Shown piece after piece: positions 27,485 through 37,173 of a stretch of 64,000 bases of DNA. Each line of letters starts with the position of its first letter. Position 1 is the first letter of the stretch. The notes beneath the pieces are model-generated. The model was not told where the DNA came from, ran no database searches, and saw nothing but the letters and a program-made list of their open reading frames with translations. Source of the stretch: Bacteroidota bacterium (GTDB taxonomy: Bacteria > Bacteroidota > Bacteroidia > AKYH767-A > OLB10); NCBI GenBank assembly GCA_016722525.1, contig JADKJB010000034.1, positions 248,001 through 312,000 of the forward strand, read 5' to 3'. A program made the position numbers and the translations under genes.

Positions 27485-28914
27485 ATGTTATTCAACTCAC
27501 TTAGTTTTCTTCTATTTTTTCCGGTAATTCTAATCCTTTTTTACTTGCTTAAAGAGCAGTACCGTTGGATTTTATTGCTGGTAGGAAGTATTTTATTCTA
27601 TATGGCATGGAAAGCTGAATACATACTCCTTTTAACAGGATATGTTATTGTTAATTACTGGTGTGCTATTAAAATAGAAGATTCTATTAAACTTTTAGAG
27701 AAAAAGATGCTCTTTTATTTTGCTGTTTTTAATATTGGTATCCTCTTTGTTTTCAAGTATTTTAATTTTTTAATAGTAACCTGAATGACTTTTTAGTTTT
27801 AGCAATATTGACATAAAATCAAGTGCTATTGACCTTATTTTACCTATGGGAATTTCTTTTATACATTCCAAATCATGAGTTATACTATAGATGTTTACCG
27901 GTATAATTTGAAAGCGGAACGTCATTTTGGAATATTTTTTCTATTTGTTACCTTTTTCCCTCAATTAGTGGCAGGTCCCATAGAACGAGCTGAAAACCTA
28001 CTGACGCAATGCAGAAACCTTAAGAATAAATTAAATAATGAAATTGTTATTGCTGGAATTCATCAGATAATTCTTGGGTTTTTTAAGAAATTAGTTATAG
28101 CAGACAGGTTATCGCCTTATGTGGATCAGATATATTCTTTTCCTGAAGGATTTAGTGGTTTAAATTTAGCCGTAGGCACCTTCTTTTTTACAGTTCAGAT
28201 TTATTGTGATTTCTCTGGATATTCTGACATTGCTATTGGTAGTGCGAAGTTGTTGGGGATTAATCTTATGGAAAATTTTAAATCTCCCTATTTAGCGAAA
28301 TCAATATCCGAATTCTGGTCGCGTTGGCATATATCTCTATCAACCTGGTTTCGCGATTATCTCTATATACCACTTGGGGTAATAGAGTGGTAAAATGGAA
28401 GTGGTACTATAATTTACTCATTACTTTTATAATTAGTGGGTTGTGGCATGGAGCTAACTGGACGTTTATTTTTTGGGGCTTGTTACATGGACTTTATCTA
28501 ATCTTTTCTTTTGCTACTGCATCTTCTTCAAATTTAGTAACTCATAAAATTTTTGGAAATGTTCCACGCTTGAAGGCCTTAATAGATGTAGTTGTAACTT
28601 TTATTCTGGTCTATTTTGCCTGGGTGTTTTTTCGGGCTGAAACTATTCAGGATGCATTTTTTATTATTAAGAAAATCCTAACACTTAACAAGGATATTTC
28701 TTTGTTTACTCTTACAATAAACGATTTCGGAATATTTAATTTTGTAATAAGTATTTTTTCAATTTTGATATTGTTTATCTATGAGGTTGGGCGGCATTTC
28801 AAAAAATTAAATCAAAATTTTAATAGTGTGATAGCAACTTCATGTATTTTGTTTATATTAACTTTACTGCTAGGGGTAATGGGATCTAAAAGTTTTATTT
28901 ATTTTCAGTTCTAA
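27485..28914 (+). CDS. MBOAT-family O-acyltransferase, three frameshifts
   Basis: AlgI-like membrane acyltransferase that passes acyl groups across the inner membrane to an extracytoplasmic sugar acceptor. The protein is read in pieces: 27485-27784 (MLFNSLSFLLFFPVIL), a short middle frame, 27875-28393, and 28380-28914. Breaks fall near 27781, at the T5 run of 27858 (GISFYTFQ restored), and at the G4 run of 28376-28379 (IPLGGNRV restored). Family motifs are FPQLVAGPIERA, FWSRWHISLSTWFRDYLYIP and the active-site His in GLWHGANWTFIFWG. The corrected length is about 475 residues with at least nine membrane helices. An SGNH gene follows three bases later. Confidence 0.9.
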
Positions 28915-28916
28915 AG

Positions 28917-29868
28917 ATGAAACAAAGTATCAAATATGCTTTAATAGTTTTAGTGACTGGAATTTCGGTGACTATAATTGCCGATTATATTCTCCAGAAA
29001 GGATTTGAAAAATCTAATGATGATGTCATTGGAAAATTGAATGAGCTTATCAATGATACTACTCATTTTGATGTTCTTTGTTTCGGATCATCGCGTGCAC
29101 TTGCACACATCGATCCGGCTATCATTTCCAAAGAAACTGGATTAACTTGCTATAATGCAGGACTCAATGGCGGTTGTATTGTTGATTTCAATATTTTGCT
29201 CAAAGCGTTTTTGATAAATCATCCTAGTCCGGCATATTTAATTGTACATGTTGATGATTTTACTTTTGAAACACAACGTATCAGTGAGCTCCCCAGATAT
29301 TTCCCTTTTATCTCAAACCCTGTTATTTATGATAACCTGGTAAAATATGAAAAAACTCTTTTCTATGTTAAGTATTTTCGCTTTATCAGATTAATGTATT
29401 ACAACGATTTGCTGAAATGGATTGGTTTAAAAGCAATATTGGGCATTGGTGCCAGAAATGAATACAAATTGATTAATGGCTACCGGGTAAATAGAAGCAA
29501 ATGGACTGCTTATTATGAAGAAAGACGCACTGAAAGAACGGAGTTTGTAAAAAATTTAAATCCAATTCAGGAATTTGATCCTGAAGGTGTAAAGCTCTTT
29601 ATGGAAATGATAGATCTGTGTAAAACAAATAATATCAAGTTACTCTTCTCCAGTTCTCCAATTTTTTCTCCGGGAATTTAAATAAAAATATACAAGAACT
29701 GAAAAGGAAGTCGAAAACCTGACATCGGCATATACTTCAGCTTTTCATTGGATGCATACAGAAGAATGGAATCCAAGCGAATACTTTTATGATTTTTTAC
29801 ACATGAATAAAAATGGTGCCGACCGCTATTCAAATGAATTGGCAAAATTCGTGAATGCTAATAAATGA
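28917..29868 (+). CDS. SGNH-hydrolase/DltD-like partner of the MBOAT protein, one frameshift
   Basis: An N-terminal membrane anchor (YALIVLVTGISVTIIADYIL) is followed by block I FGSSRALAHIDP (nucleophile region) and a central alpha/beta part. The open frame stops at 29681. After a shift near there it reads EKEVENLTSAYTSAFHW to DFLHMNKNGADRYSNELA, which supplies the Asp-His pair of block V, with TGA at 29866-29868. Corrected length is about 317 residues. Its position three bases after MBOAT indicates a two-part O-acetylation (or acyl transfer) system for an exported polysaccharide. A bidirectional terminator follows. Confidence 0.75.
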
Positions 29869-29920
29869 AGTTATTTTTCAAGTGGAGTGGAATGCCCCGT
29901 TTGGAATAAATCAAAATAAA

Positions 29921-29947
29921 AATCCCGGCTATAGGCCGGGATTTTTT
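29921..29947 (+). terminator. Rho-independent terminator, probably bidirectional
   Basis: A 9-bp stem (AATCCCGGC with GCCGGGATT, loop TATAG) followed by a T-run and preceded by an A-run. It lies between the SGNH gene and the convergent Cys-rich gene and can serve both. Confidence 0.9.
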
Positions 29948-29982
29948 GCAAGCGGTGTTATTAAAGATTAGAATTTAGTGAA

Positions 29983-30342
29983 TTATTGAGTATTACTTTT
30001 TAAGTCTGTTTTGTTTTCTTGAATTTGAGGCAATTCAGCTTTTTTGTTTTTATCAGAACAATCTGATTTCGATTTTTTCCCATCAGCACAACAGGACTTA
30101 TTATTTGTGGAAGCAGTTTCTTTGCCTTCTTTTTTAGAACAGCATGATTTAGAACCAGTTGGCTTGCAATCTGCTTTGGTGGAGGTTTCATTCGAAATTT
30201 GCGAGTCTGTAGCAATTTGCTCTCCAACTACTGTTTTGGTTTGTACCTGATCTTGAATTTGACCACCTGACTGAGTAGTTTGTGCATGAGCAGCAAAAGT
30301 TAAACAGGTGGAGAACGCGATTAATGAGAGAATTTTTTTCAT
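29983..30342 (-). CDS. Small secreted Lys/Cys-rich protein, possible metal binder
   Basis: 119 residues from ATG 30342, chosen because it begins the signal peptide (MKKILSLIAFSTCLTFAAHA); the start at 30366 adds only an unlikely leader. The mature protein is disordered-looking: Gln/Thr-rich first, then ADCKPTGSKSCCSKKEGK and NNKSCCADGKKSKSDCSDKN, with two SCC motifs and single Cys in a very basic, acidic-spaced context. This suggests metal binding in the periplasm. The family is not recognised. Confidence 0.65.
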   Translation of the reverse strand: MKKILSLIAFSTCLTFAAHAQTTQSGGQIQDQVQTKTVVGEQIATDSQISNETSTKADCKPTGSKSCCSKKEGKETASTNNKSCCADGKKSKSDCSDKNKKAELPQIQENKTDLKSNTQ

Positions 30343-30445
30343 TTTGGATTGGATTTCTTTGTGCAAGTATAAAATATTTAATTTAAATTGTCAATAATTA
30401 TATAGAAAAAACTGTGCCAAAAACACTCTATTCCCGAGGGTATGT

Positions 30446-30453
30446 TACATTTG
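30446..30453 (+). promoter_or_regulatory. Putative -7 box (TACATTTG) of the MacB-like gene
   Basis: An exact TAnnTTTG match whose end is 15 bases before the TTG start at 30468, which would give a short leader. The -33 element is weak. Confidence 0.4.
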
Positions 30454-30467
30454 CATAAAAAAAGCAA

Positions 30468-31704
30468 TTGACTATTTCAGAAAACATTAAAATAGCCATG
30501 GGCGCTATACGAAGTCAATTGCTTCGGACTGTTCTAACAGCGCTTATTATTGCTATCGGAATTATGGCATTGGTGGGTATTCTCACAGCAATTGATGCCA
30601 TTGAATCTTCAATAAACAGCAATTTTTCAAGCATGGGTTCCAACTCTTTTACCATCCGCAACTCGGGTATGGGTATCAGGATTGGAAGAGATGGTAAGAG
30701 ACCAAAAAAATTTAAAAGCATTAATTTTCTTGAAGCTCAGCGGTTTAAACAAATGCTTACTTTCCCATCAACCATTGCTATTTCTACAGTAGCCACTCAG
30801 GTAGGGGTTGTGAAATTCAAAAATGAGGAATCAAATCCTAATGTTGTCATCATGGGAACTGATGAAAATTATTTAACAACTAGCGGATATTCGCTTTCAA
30901 TAGGAAGGAATTTTTCTCCCACCGAACTCGAGTCAGGAGCCAATGTAGTAATTGTTGGTAGTGAATTGGTGAGCACGCTTTTCAAAGCAAAAGAAGATCC
31001 TTTGGAGCAGGTAATTAACATAGGAAGCAATAAATACCGGGTAATTGGAATACTAAAGGAAAAGGGCTCCAGTATGGGTTTTGGAGGTGATAAAATCGGT
31101 CTTTACCTGTATCACATGTAAAGCAAAAAATATGGCGACGACAATCGCACGTACACCATTTCGGTGATGGTCAAAGATATTGCGCAGTTGGAAACGGCAC
31201 AAGGTGAAAGCACCGGCTTAATGAGGATGATAAGAGGAGACCGATTAGGAGTCGAAAGTTCCTTTGAGATTATAAAAAGTGACAGTTTGGCTAACCTTCT
31301 AATTGATCAAATTCAATATATTACTCTGGCAGCTACAATTATCGGTATCATTACATTGCTTGGCGCCGCTATTGGTTTAATGAATATCATGTTGGTGTCT
31401 GTTACTGAAAGAACACGCGAAATAGGTATCCGAAAATCTCTTGGTGCATCTCAATCCACTATTAGACGACAATTTCTGGTAGAAGCAATTGTTATTTGTC
31501 AGTTAGGTGGAATTGCAGGAATTATTCTTGGCGTTGCTATTGGAAATTTAATGGGGCTTGCCTTCGATGGAGGATTTATTATTCCATGGAAATGGATTTT
31601 TTTCAGGTGTTACGGTGTGCTTCCTTGTTGGAGTTGTATCCGGGTTGTATCCGGCAATTAAAGCAGCAAGGCTTGATCCAATTGAAGCATTGAGGTATGA
31701 ATAA
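30468..31704 (+). CDS. MacB-like ABC transporter permease, two frameshifts
   Basis: Membrane subunit of a MacB/FtsX-type transporter. It begins [20 protein letters not shown] from TTG 30468 (an in-frame ATG at 30498 is the alternative), with a first membrane helix ([17 protein letters not shown]) and the large periplasmic core. The frame breaks near 31100 (stop at 31119) and continues through [17 protein letters not shown], the second helix ([20 protein letters not shown]) and the FtsX motif [18 protein letters not shown] second shift near 31600 leads to [20 protein letters not shown] and the stop at 31704. The corrected length is about 412 residues. No ATPase gene is adjacent. The ligand is unknown. 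Confidence 0.88.
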
Positions 31705-31885
31705 ATACAAGTCGCATCGCTATTATTTTTATAAAATATTCTTTTTCAATACTATAAGTTCGATTGTTTGGTTTTTCGATTCAGTTAAATTGTAAATTAT
31801 GGTGCGTATTTCAAAAGAGTTCCAATTGCTTGTTTCAAATGGTTATAAATAAAAATCGCATTGTTATTAAAGTTTTCATGCTTCC

Positions 31886-31917
31886 ATTGTTTCATTCAGG
31901 AAAAATTTGTAAATTTG
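31886..31917 (+). promoter_or_regulatory. Promoter of the rpsF-rpsR-rplI operon (ATTG, 20 bases, TAAATTTG)
   Basis: A -33-like ATTG at 31886-31889 and an exact TAnnTTTG box at 31910-31917 are 20 bases apart. The leader to the rpsF ATG is about 38 bases. Confidence 0.6.
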
Positions 31918-31960
31918 CCGTCCCTTAGAAAAGGGCTAAACTAATTAAATCATTTACAGC

Positions 31961-32332
31961 ATGTTAAAGCAGTATGAGACCGTGATGATACTGAATCCTG
32001 TACTTTCACAGGAACAAGTGACAGAAACGGTTGACAAATTCAGAAAAATCCTCACCGACAACGGTACCGAGATTGTTTTCGAAAACAATTGGGGATTAAG
32101 AAAACTGGCATACCCGATCCAGAAAAAAAATACGGGATTCTACTATCTCATCGAGTTTAAATGTGACGGAGCAATTATTTCGAAACTGGAACTTGAGTAC
32201 AAGCGAGATGAACGATTGATGCGGTTTTTGACTGTATCACTTGATAAGCACGCAGTTACCTACAATGAGAAAAAGCGTAAAAACGCTGCATTGAAGAAAA
32301 AAGAAGAAGCAGAATCTGTATCTCAAAATTGA
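31961..32332 (+). CDS. rpsF: Small-subunit ribosomal protein bS6
   Basis: 123 residues. Begins [20 protein letters not shown] and carries the paired [20 protein letters not shown] strand region that contacts bS18 and 16S rRNA. Its C-terminal Lys/Glu tail ([16 protein letters not shown]) is longer than in E. coli but usual in Bacteroidota. It is the first gene of the rpsF-rpsR-rplI operon; rpsR starts 8 bases after it. Confidence 0.97.
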   Translation: MLKQYETVMILNPVLSQEQVTETVDKFRKILTDNGTEIVFENNWGLRKLAYPIQKKNTGFYYLIEFKCDGAIISKLELEYKRDERLMRFLTVSLDKHAVTYNEKKRKNAALKKKEEAESVSQN

Positions 32333-32339
32333 TCGACCA

Positions 32340-32603
32340 ATGGCAAACAACGAAGTAAGATATCTCAATCCTCCGGCAGTAGAGGTGAACAAGAAAAAAT
32401 ACTGCAGATTTAAAAAATTAGGTATTAAGTATGTTGATTACAAAGACGCTACTTTTTTAACCAAATTTGTAAATGAACAAGGTAAAGTTCTTCCCAGAAG
32501 ACTAACAGGTACCTCTTTGAAATTTCAGAGAAAAGTATCTACCGCAATAAAAAGGGCGCGCCATCTGGCGTTAATGCCTTATGTAACAGATCTTTTAAAA
32601 TAA
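32340..32603 (+). CDS. rpsR: Small-subunit ribosomal protein bS18
   Basis: 87 residues with [16 protein letters not shown] and the family core [24 protein letters not shown] sequence. It forms a heterodimer with bS6 on the platform near the 3' end of 16S rRNA. In a Bacteroidota ribosome these proteins, with bS21, are known to hide the anti-Shine-Dalgarno sequence. The stop codon overlaps the AAGGAG of the next gene. Confidence 0.97.
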   Translation: MANNEVRYLNPPAVEVNKKKYCRFKKLGIKYVDYKDATFLTKFVNEQGKVLPRRLTGTSLKFQRKVSTAIKRARHLALMPYVTDLLK

Positions 32604-32607
32604 GGAG
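32602..32607 (+). promoter_or_regulatory. Shine-Dalgarno sequence AAGGAG before rplI
   Basis: AAGGAG is 8 bases from the rplI ATG (32616), the ideal spacing, and it overlaps the rpsR stop codon. None of the other starts I examined in this window has such a motif, as expected for the phylum. Confidence 0.65.
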
Positions 32608-32615
32608 CACAGATC

Positions 32616-33062
32616 ATGGAAATCATATTAAAACAAGATGTTAAAAATCTGGGCTATGCTCATGATGTAGTAAAAGTTAAAAACGGATATGGATTAAACT
32701 TTCTTATTCCAAACGGATTAGCTGTTATAGCAAGTGGTTCTAATGTAAAAATTAATCAGGAAGTACTTCGTCAACGTCAGCATAAATTCGAAAAAGTTAG
32801 AACTGATGCAGAAAAAGTGAAAAGCAACATCGAAAACGTGGTGCTTACAATTCCTGCTAAAGTTGGTGAAAATGGAAAACTATTCGGATCTGTAACTACT
32901 CAGCAAATAGCGGATGTGTTAAAGAAAATGGGTCACAATATTGAAAAACGCCAAATTTCTATCAAGGAAGATCACATTAAAAATGTAGGTACTTACATTG
33001 CTGAAGTTCAACTTCACCGTGATGTTGTTGTACCGGTTACATTTGAAGTGGTAGCAGGTTAA
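32616..33062 (+). CDS. rplI: Large-subunit ribosomal protein bL9
   Basis: 148 residues. Begins MEIILKQDVKNLGYAHDVVKVKNGYGLNFLIP, the conserved 23S-binding N-domain (given here to residue 20 it reads to DVVK), then a long helix and the C-domain (KLFGSVTTQQIADVLKKMG). Third gene of the operon, 12 bases after rpsR, and the only start near it with a strong Shine-Dalgarno sequence. A terminator follows. Confidence 0.97.
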   Translation: MEIILKQDVKNLGYAHDVVKVKNGYGLNFLIPNGLAVIASGSNVKINQEVLRQRQHKFEKVRTDAEKVKSNIENVVLTIPAKVGENGKLFGSVTTQQIADVLKKMGHNIEKRQISIKEDHIKNVGTYIAEVQLHRDVVVPVTFEVVAG

Positions 33063-33080
33063 GAAAATTATATCTGAAAA

Positions 33081-33112
33081 AAAGGCAGCGCCGTAACGCG
33101 TTGCCTTTTGCA
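33081..33112 (+). terminator. Rho-independent terminator after rplI
   Basis: An 11-bp stem AAAGGCAGCGC with GCGTTGCCTTT (one G-T pair), loop CGTAAC, 18 bases after the rplI stop and followed by TTG and an AT-rich tract. Confidence 0.8.
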
Positions 33113-33172
33113 TTTAATGAAGTTGTTAAATATTCTAATACAAATAAGAAGTTCATTTAAAGTACTTTAAAA

Positions 33173-33733
33173 ATGGCAAATACAGGCGATATTCATGTGG
33201 GTTCAGTAATCAGGTTTAATGGAGAATTGGTTCAAATCATTGAATACCAACACCGTACTCCAGGAAACTTGAGGGCCTTTTTTCAAGCAAAAATGCGCAA
33301 TCTTAAAACCGGAAAACTGGCGGAATATCGTTTCAGGGCCGGAGAATCGGTTGAATTGGCAAGAGTTGAATACCGTGAATTGCAATACATTTATAAGGAA
33401 AGTGAGCAATTCGTTTGCATGGATAATGACTCTTTTGAACAGTTCTATATTACAGAAGATTTGTTTGGTCAAGGATCCAAATTTCTGAAAGAAGGCATGC
33501 TGGTAAAAGTTGCTTTTGAACAGGACACCCCAATTTTGGCGGAAGCACCTACTTTTGTTGAATTGGAGATCACCTATACAGAGCCCGGTGTCAAAGGAGA
33601 TACCGCAACCAACACGTTAAAGCAAGCTACTCTTGAAACAGGTGCCATTGTAAATGTCCCCTTATTTGTTGATCAGGGCGAAAAAATAAAGGTTGACACC
33701 CGCACATGGACTTATGTTGAAAGAGTTAAATAA
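33173..33733 (+). CDS. efp: Translation elongation factor P, Asn at the tip position
   Basis: Relieves ribosome stalling at proline runs. 186 residues with the three OB-like domains of bacterial EF-P and the signature EPGVKGDTATNTLKQATLET, GAIVNVPLFVDQGEKIKVDTRT. The tip loop that reaches the peptidyl-transfer centre reads TPGNLRAFF; Asn32 aligns with the modifiable Lys34 of E. coli (PGKG). Arg34 is two residues on. The gene is complete from ATG 33173 and lies 60 bases after the rplI terminator. Confidence 0.96.
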   Translation: MANTGDIHVGSVIRFNGELVQIIEYQHRTPGNLRAFFQAKMRNLKTGKLAEYRFRAGESVELARVEYRELQYIYKESEQFVCMDNDSFEQFYITEDLFGQGSKFLKEGMLVKVAFEQDTPILAEAPTFVELEITYTEPGVKGDTATNTLKQATLETGAIVNVPLFVDQGEKIKVDTRTWTYVERVK

Positions 33734-33897
33734 TTTTTAGCTCGACTGTATTTAGCTTAGTTTTTTTTCAGCCAATACCGGATTTATTTAGTCCTAAAAT
33801 TAGTTGGAATCTTATTTGCTGAATCAACATTTTTAAACAATCTTTGTAGTCAATTACTGCTATTCCGCCTCTGTTTTATAAGGTATTTCCCGGAAAA

Positions 33898-34323
33898 ATG
33901 TCTAAGGTATTTTTTGTTGTATTTAAATTTTTTTTGTTGACGATTTTTGTCAGCTGTGATAATACATTCAAAAAAACTGGCAACTATTATTATTCTGAGA
34001 TTGCTTTTGATTCCAGTCAATCAAATACAGATACTTTAGTTGATTTGAATAACTATGATAGTGTAAAAAATTTTATAACAGGCAAGGAATTTTCCTCCAA
34101 AGGATCTAAAATGATTTTTGATGATTCCTTGAATGTAACTTTCTTTTTTAATGGCAAAGAAGAAAAGACATTTCATTGTAACATTGAAAAATACATCTTG
34201 AAGGAGGAGCGACTTGTGGTGATGTCTGACAGCAATGAATCCAAATCAATGAGATTTACAATTGCAAAGAATGGAATGCTTACAGACATTAACTCTTACG
34301 CGCAATACAAGGTCAGAGATTAA
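33898..34323 (+). CDS. Small lipoprotein of unknown function
   Basis: 141 residues. A lipoprotein signal (VFKFFLLTIFVSC, lipobox FVSC) is followed by DNTFKKTGNYYYSEIAFDS and a beta-rich body with two Cys in total. No recognised domain. It stands alone, convergent with typA, 24 bases from its stop. Confidence 0.7.
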   Translation: MSKVFFVVFKFFLLTIFVSCDNTFKKTGNYYYSEIAFDSSQSNTDTLVDLNNYDSVKNFITGKEFSSKGSKMIFDDSLNVTFFFNGKEEKTFHCNIEKYILKEERLVVMSDSNESKSMRFTIAKNGMLTDINSYAQYKVRD

Positions 34324-34347
34324 AATTAGCTGTTAAATTATTTTAAG

Positions 34348-36150
34348 CTAACACTTTTTCTGTTGCCTTTTTCTCTCATTTTCATCCAAATAAATTTTAC
34401 GAATCCGGATCGATTTTGGGGTTAACTCCACGTACTCATCCCACTCAATATATTCCATTGCTTCTTCAAGTGAAAAATTGATTTTAGGAATGATCCTTAC
34501 GTTATCATCACTACCCGCAGCCCTAAAATTAGTAAGCTGTTTAGCACGGGTTACATTAATAACCAAATCACCTGGCCGGATGTGTTCCCCAATTACCTGA
34601 CCAGCATAAATATCTTCTCCCGGATTTATAAAGAAAGAGCCTCTGTCTTGCATTTTCTCAATAGAATATGCCGTAGACAAACCTTTATCCATGCTTATAA
34701 GTACACCGTTGATTCTTCCTGGAATTCCGCCTTTCCATGGTTCAAATGATTTAAATCTGTGAGCCATGATAGCCTCTCCTGCCGTTGCTGTCAAAATTTG
34801 ATTTCTAAGACCGATTAATCCTCTTGCAGGAATTTCGAATTCCAGGTGTTGCAAATCACCTTTTGGCTCCATAATCAACAATTCGCCTTTGCGTTGCGTA
34901 ACAAGTTCTATGACTTTTCCTGCAACCTGTTGTGGCGTATCAATGGTTAATACTTCAAGAGGCTCACATTTACGACCGTCAATTTCTTTAGTTATTACTT
35001 GAGGTTGTCCAATTTGCATTTCATAACCTTCCCTGCGCATAGTCTCAATGAGAATAGACAAATGGAGTATGCCTCTGCCATAAACCAAATAAGAGTCAGG
35101 AGAACCTGTTTCTTCAACTTTGAGGGCCAGGTTTTTTTCTAATTCCTTAAATAGCCGATCACGAAGGTGTCGTGAGGTTACAAATTTCCCTTCTTTACCA
35201 AAGAAAGGTGAATTATTGATGGTGAAAAGCATGTTCAAGGTTGGTTCATCAATAGCTACAGGCGTTAATGCTTCCGGATTCTCTAAATCAGAAACCGTAT
35301 CTCCAATTTCAAAATCATCAAGCCCTACGATAGCACAAATATCACCTGCCGGTACTTCTGCAACTTTAGTTCTGCCAAGGCCTTCAAAAGTCATTAGTTC
35401 TTTAATCCTGGTTTTTACAATTCTGCCATCTTTTTTCATCATGGCAACAGGCATGTTTTCTTTTAAAGTTCCCCGGTAGACTCTTCCAATAGCTATCCTT
35501 CCAACAAATGAAGAATAATCCAATGAAGTAATTAACATTTGAGGCGTTCCTTCACGAAAAGGAGCTGGGGGAACGTACTCAATAATGGTATCAAGTAAGG
35601 CTGTAATATCTTCAGTGGGTTTATTCCAGTCAGTGGACATCCATCCATGTTTTGACGAACCATATATAGTAGGGAAATTCAATTGTTCTTCGGTAGCATC
35701 CAAATGGAAAAAGAGATCAAATACTTTTTCATGAACCTCATCAGGGCGGCAATTTTCTTTGTCCACCTTATTGATGACCAAAATAGGTTTCAAACCCGCA
35801 TTCAAAGCTTTCTGCAAAACAAAACGTGTTTGCGGCATAGGCCCTTCAAAAGCATCAACTAAAAGCAAAACACCATCAGCCATGGTTAGTACGCGTTCGA
35901 CTTCGCCTCCAAAATCAGCGTGACCAGGAGTGTCAATTATATTTACTTTAACTCCTTTATAGTTAATAGAGACATTTTTCGAAACAATAGTGATTCCGCG
36001 TTCACGCTCTAAATCGTTGTTATCGAGTATCAGTTCACCCATGAATTGGTTATCACGGAACAACTGACTTTGATGTAATATTTTATCCACCAAGGTAGTT
36101 TTTCCGTGGTCAACGTGTGCTATAATAGCAATGTTTCTAATGTTTTTCAT
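34348..36150 (-). CDS. typA: Ribosome-associated GTPase TypA/BipA
   Basis: A translational GTPase of the EF-G family, acting in ribosome assembly and stress adaptation. 600 residues, normal length. G1 is [14 protein letters not shown]2 is RERGITI, G3 is [11 protein letters not shown], and G4 is [14 protein letters not shown]. Domain II/III and the TypA C-terminal domain follow, with [20 protein letters not shown] and [15 protein letters not shown]. The ORF is uninterrupted, so this stretch was read correctly. A TACCTTTG box lies 29 bases upstream. Confidence 0.97.
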   Translation of the reverse strand: MKNIRNIAIIAHVDHGKTTLVDKILHQSQLFRDNQFMGELILDNNDLERERGITIVSKNVSINYKGVKVNIIDTPGHADFGGEVERVLTMADGVLLLVDAFEGPMPQTRFVLQKALNAGLKPILVINKVDKENCRPDEVHEKVFDLFFHLDATEEQLNFPTIYGSSKHGWMSTDWNKPTEDITALLDTIIEYVPPAPFREGTPQMLITSLDYSSFVGRIAIGRVYRGTLKENMPVAMMKKDGRIVKTRIKELMTFEGLGRTKVAEVPAGDICAIVGLDDFEIGDTVSDLENPEALTPVAIDEPTLNMLFTINNSPFFGKEGKFVTSRHLRDRLFKELEKNLALKVEETGSPDSYLVYGRGILHLSILIETMRREGYEMQIGQPQVITKEIDGRKCEPLEVLTIDTPQQVAGKVIELVTQRKGELLIMEPKGDLQHLEFEIPARGLIGLRNQILTATAGEAIMAHRFKSFEPWKGGIPGRINGVLISMDKGLSTAYSIEKMQDRGSFFINPGEDIYAGQVIGEHIRPGDLVINVTRAKQLTNFRAAGSDDNVRIIPKINFSLEEAMEYIEWDEYVELTPKSIRIRKIYLDENERKRQQKKC

Positions 36151-36178
36151 GAATCAATGAGGCCTGAATTTGAGGGTG

Positions 36179-36186
36179 CAAAGGTA
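36179..36186 (-). promoter_or_regulatory. Putative -7 box of typA (TACCTTTG)
   Basis: An exact TAnnTTTG match on the minus strand, 29 bases before the typA ATG (36150). Confidence 0.45.
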
Positions 36187-36358
36187 GGTTAAAATCTTCG
36201 ATTAATCACGGTTTGCTTAAAGGTTCCATAAAACTCGATAATTGTATTATAAGAATAAAAAAATGTACTTTATGGTGTATTGTTAAACTTTTAGCTTTTC
36301 CGTTTTGTTTAACTTTTAATTAAACAAATTAAACAAAAAATTAAAACCTAAATTAATT

Positions 36359-37067
36359 ATGAAAAATTCAATTAAATTTATTTCAATGAAATTTCTTGCT
36401 GTATTGATTATGCCTGCGGCGCTAACATTTACAGCTTGTAGTGATGATGATGATAACACTATGGTGCCAACGCCAACTTATGCCAAAATGATGGTTACTC
36501 ATGCTTCGCCAGACGCACCTGGAGTTGATCTTTTGATCGACAATGTTAAAATTGAACTCAAGTGCAATTACTTATCCTAGCAGCACACCTTATATCACGG
36601 TTGCTTCAGGAAACAGAAACGTTAAAGTAAATGTAGCTGGCACTTCAACAACTGTTATTAACGCCACATTGCCATTGGGAGTTAACAAAAATTATTCTGT
36701 TTTCGCAATCGAACCAGTAGCTTCTATTTCAGCTTTAGTAGTTGAAGATAACTTAACAGCGCCTGCTGCTGGTAAGGCTCACGTAAGATTCATTCACCTT
36801 TCCCCTGATGCTCCTGCAGTAGATGTGGCACTTGATGGTGGAGCTGTTGTATTTGGTGATTATACCTTTAAAGAAGCTTCTGCATTTACTCCTCTTGATG
36901 CAGGTACTTATGATTTAGAAGTTCGTGTTGCAGGAACTACAAACGTAGCTTTAGATCTTGATCCAATCACTTTAACTGCAGGTAAAATTTATACAGTTTA
37001 TGCAAAAGGGTTCCTTGCTGGAAGTGGTCCACAAGCCTTAGGAGCTGAAATTATTGTGAATAAATAG
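36359..37067 (+). CDS. DUF4397 lipoprotein, one frameshift
   Basis: ATG 36359 encodes a lipoprotein signal (FLAVLIMPAALTFTAC) with SDDDDN after the lipidated Cys. The first DUF4397 unit is cut at the AAAA run of 36544-36549; one extra A explains it, because DNVKLNSSAITYPSST resumes cleanly in the next frame. Each of two DUF4397 units carries the HxSPDAPxVD motif (HASPDAPGVDLL and HLSPDAPAVDVA). The corrected length is about 236 residues. It is a surface or periplasmic beta-sandwich protein of unknown role. A strong terminator follows 20 bases after the stop. Confidence 0.85.
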
Positions 37068-37086
37068 TGTTAACAGTTTTATTAGG

Positions 37087-37117
37087 AAGTCCTGCCTTCA
37101 AAAGGCAGGACTTTTTT
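37087..37117 (+). terminator. Rho-independent terminator after the DUF4397 gene
   Basis: A perfect 12-bp stem AAGTCCTGCCTT with AAGGCAGGACTT, loop CAA, followed by T6. Confidence 0.92.
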
Positions 37118-37148
37118 ATTTAGCGTGGATGTTAACGCAATGAATCGT

Positions 37149-37156
37149 TACTTTTG
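37149..37156 (+). promoter_or_regulatory. Putative -7 box (TACTTTTG) of the lpxD-like gene
   Basis: An exact TAnnTTTG match 17 bases before ATG 37174, directly after the terminator of the previous gene. Confidence 0.45.
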
Positions 37157-37173
37157 CCTTCAATTCGAGAAAT

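Noticed and set aside
30468..31704. MacB-like permease as a complete MacAB efflux pump
   Set aside because: No MacA-like or ATPase gene is adjacent, so only the permease is claimed.
32919..33113. Minus-strand frame over the rplI end and terminator
   Set aside because: It is antisense to a ribosomal protein gene and includes the terminator; no homology is evident.
35120..35479. 119-codon plus-strand frame inside typA
   Set aside because: It is antisense to a complete, intact GTPase gene.
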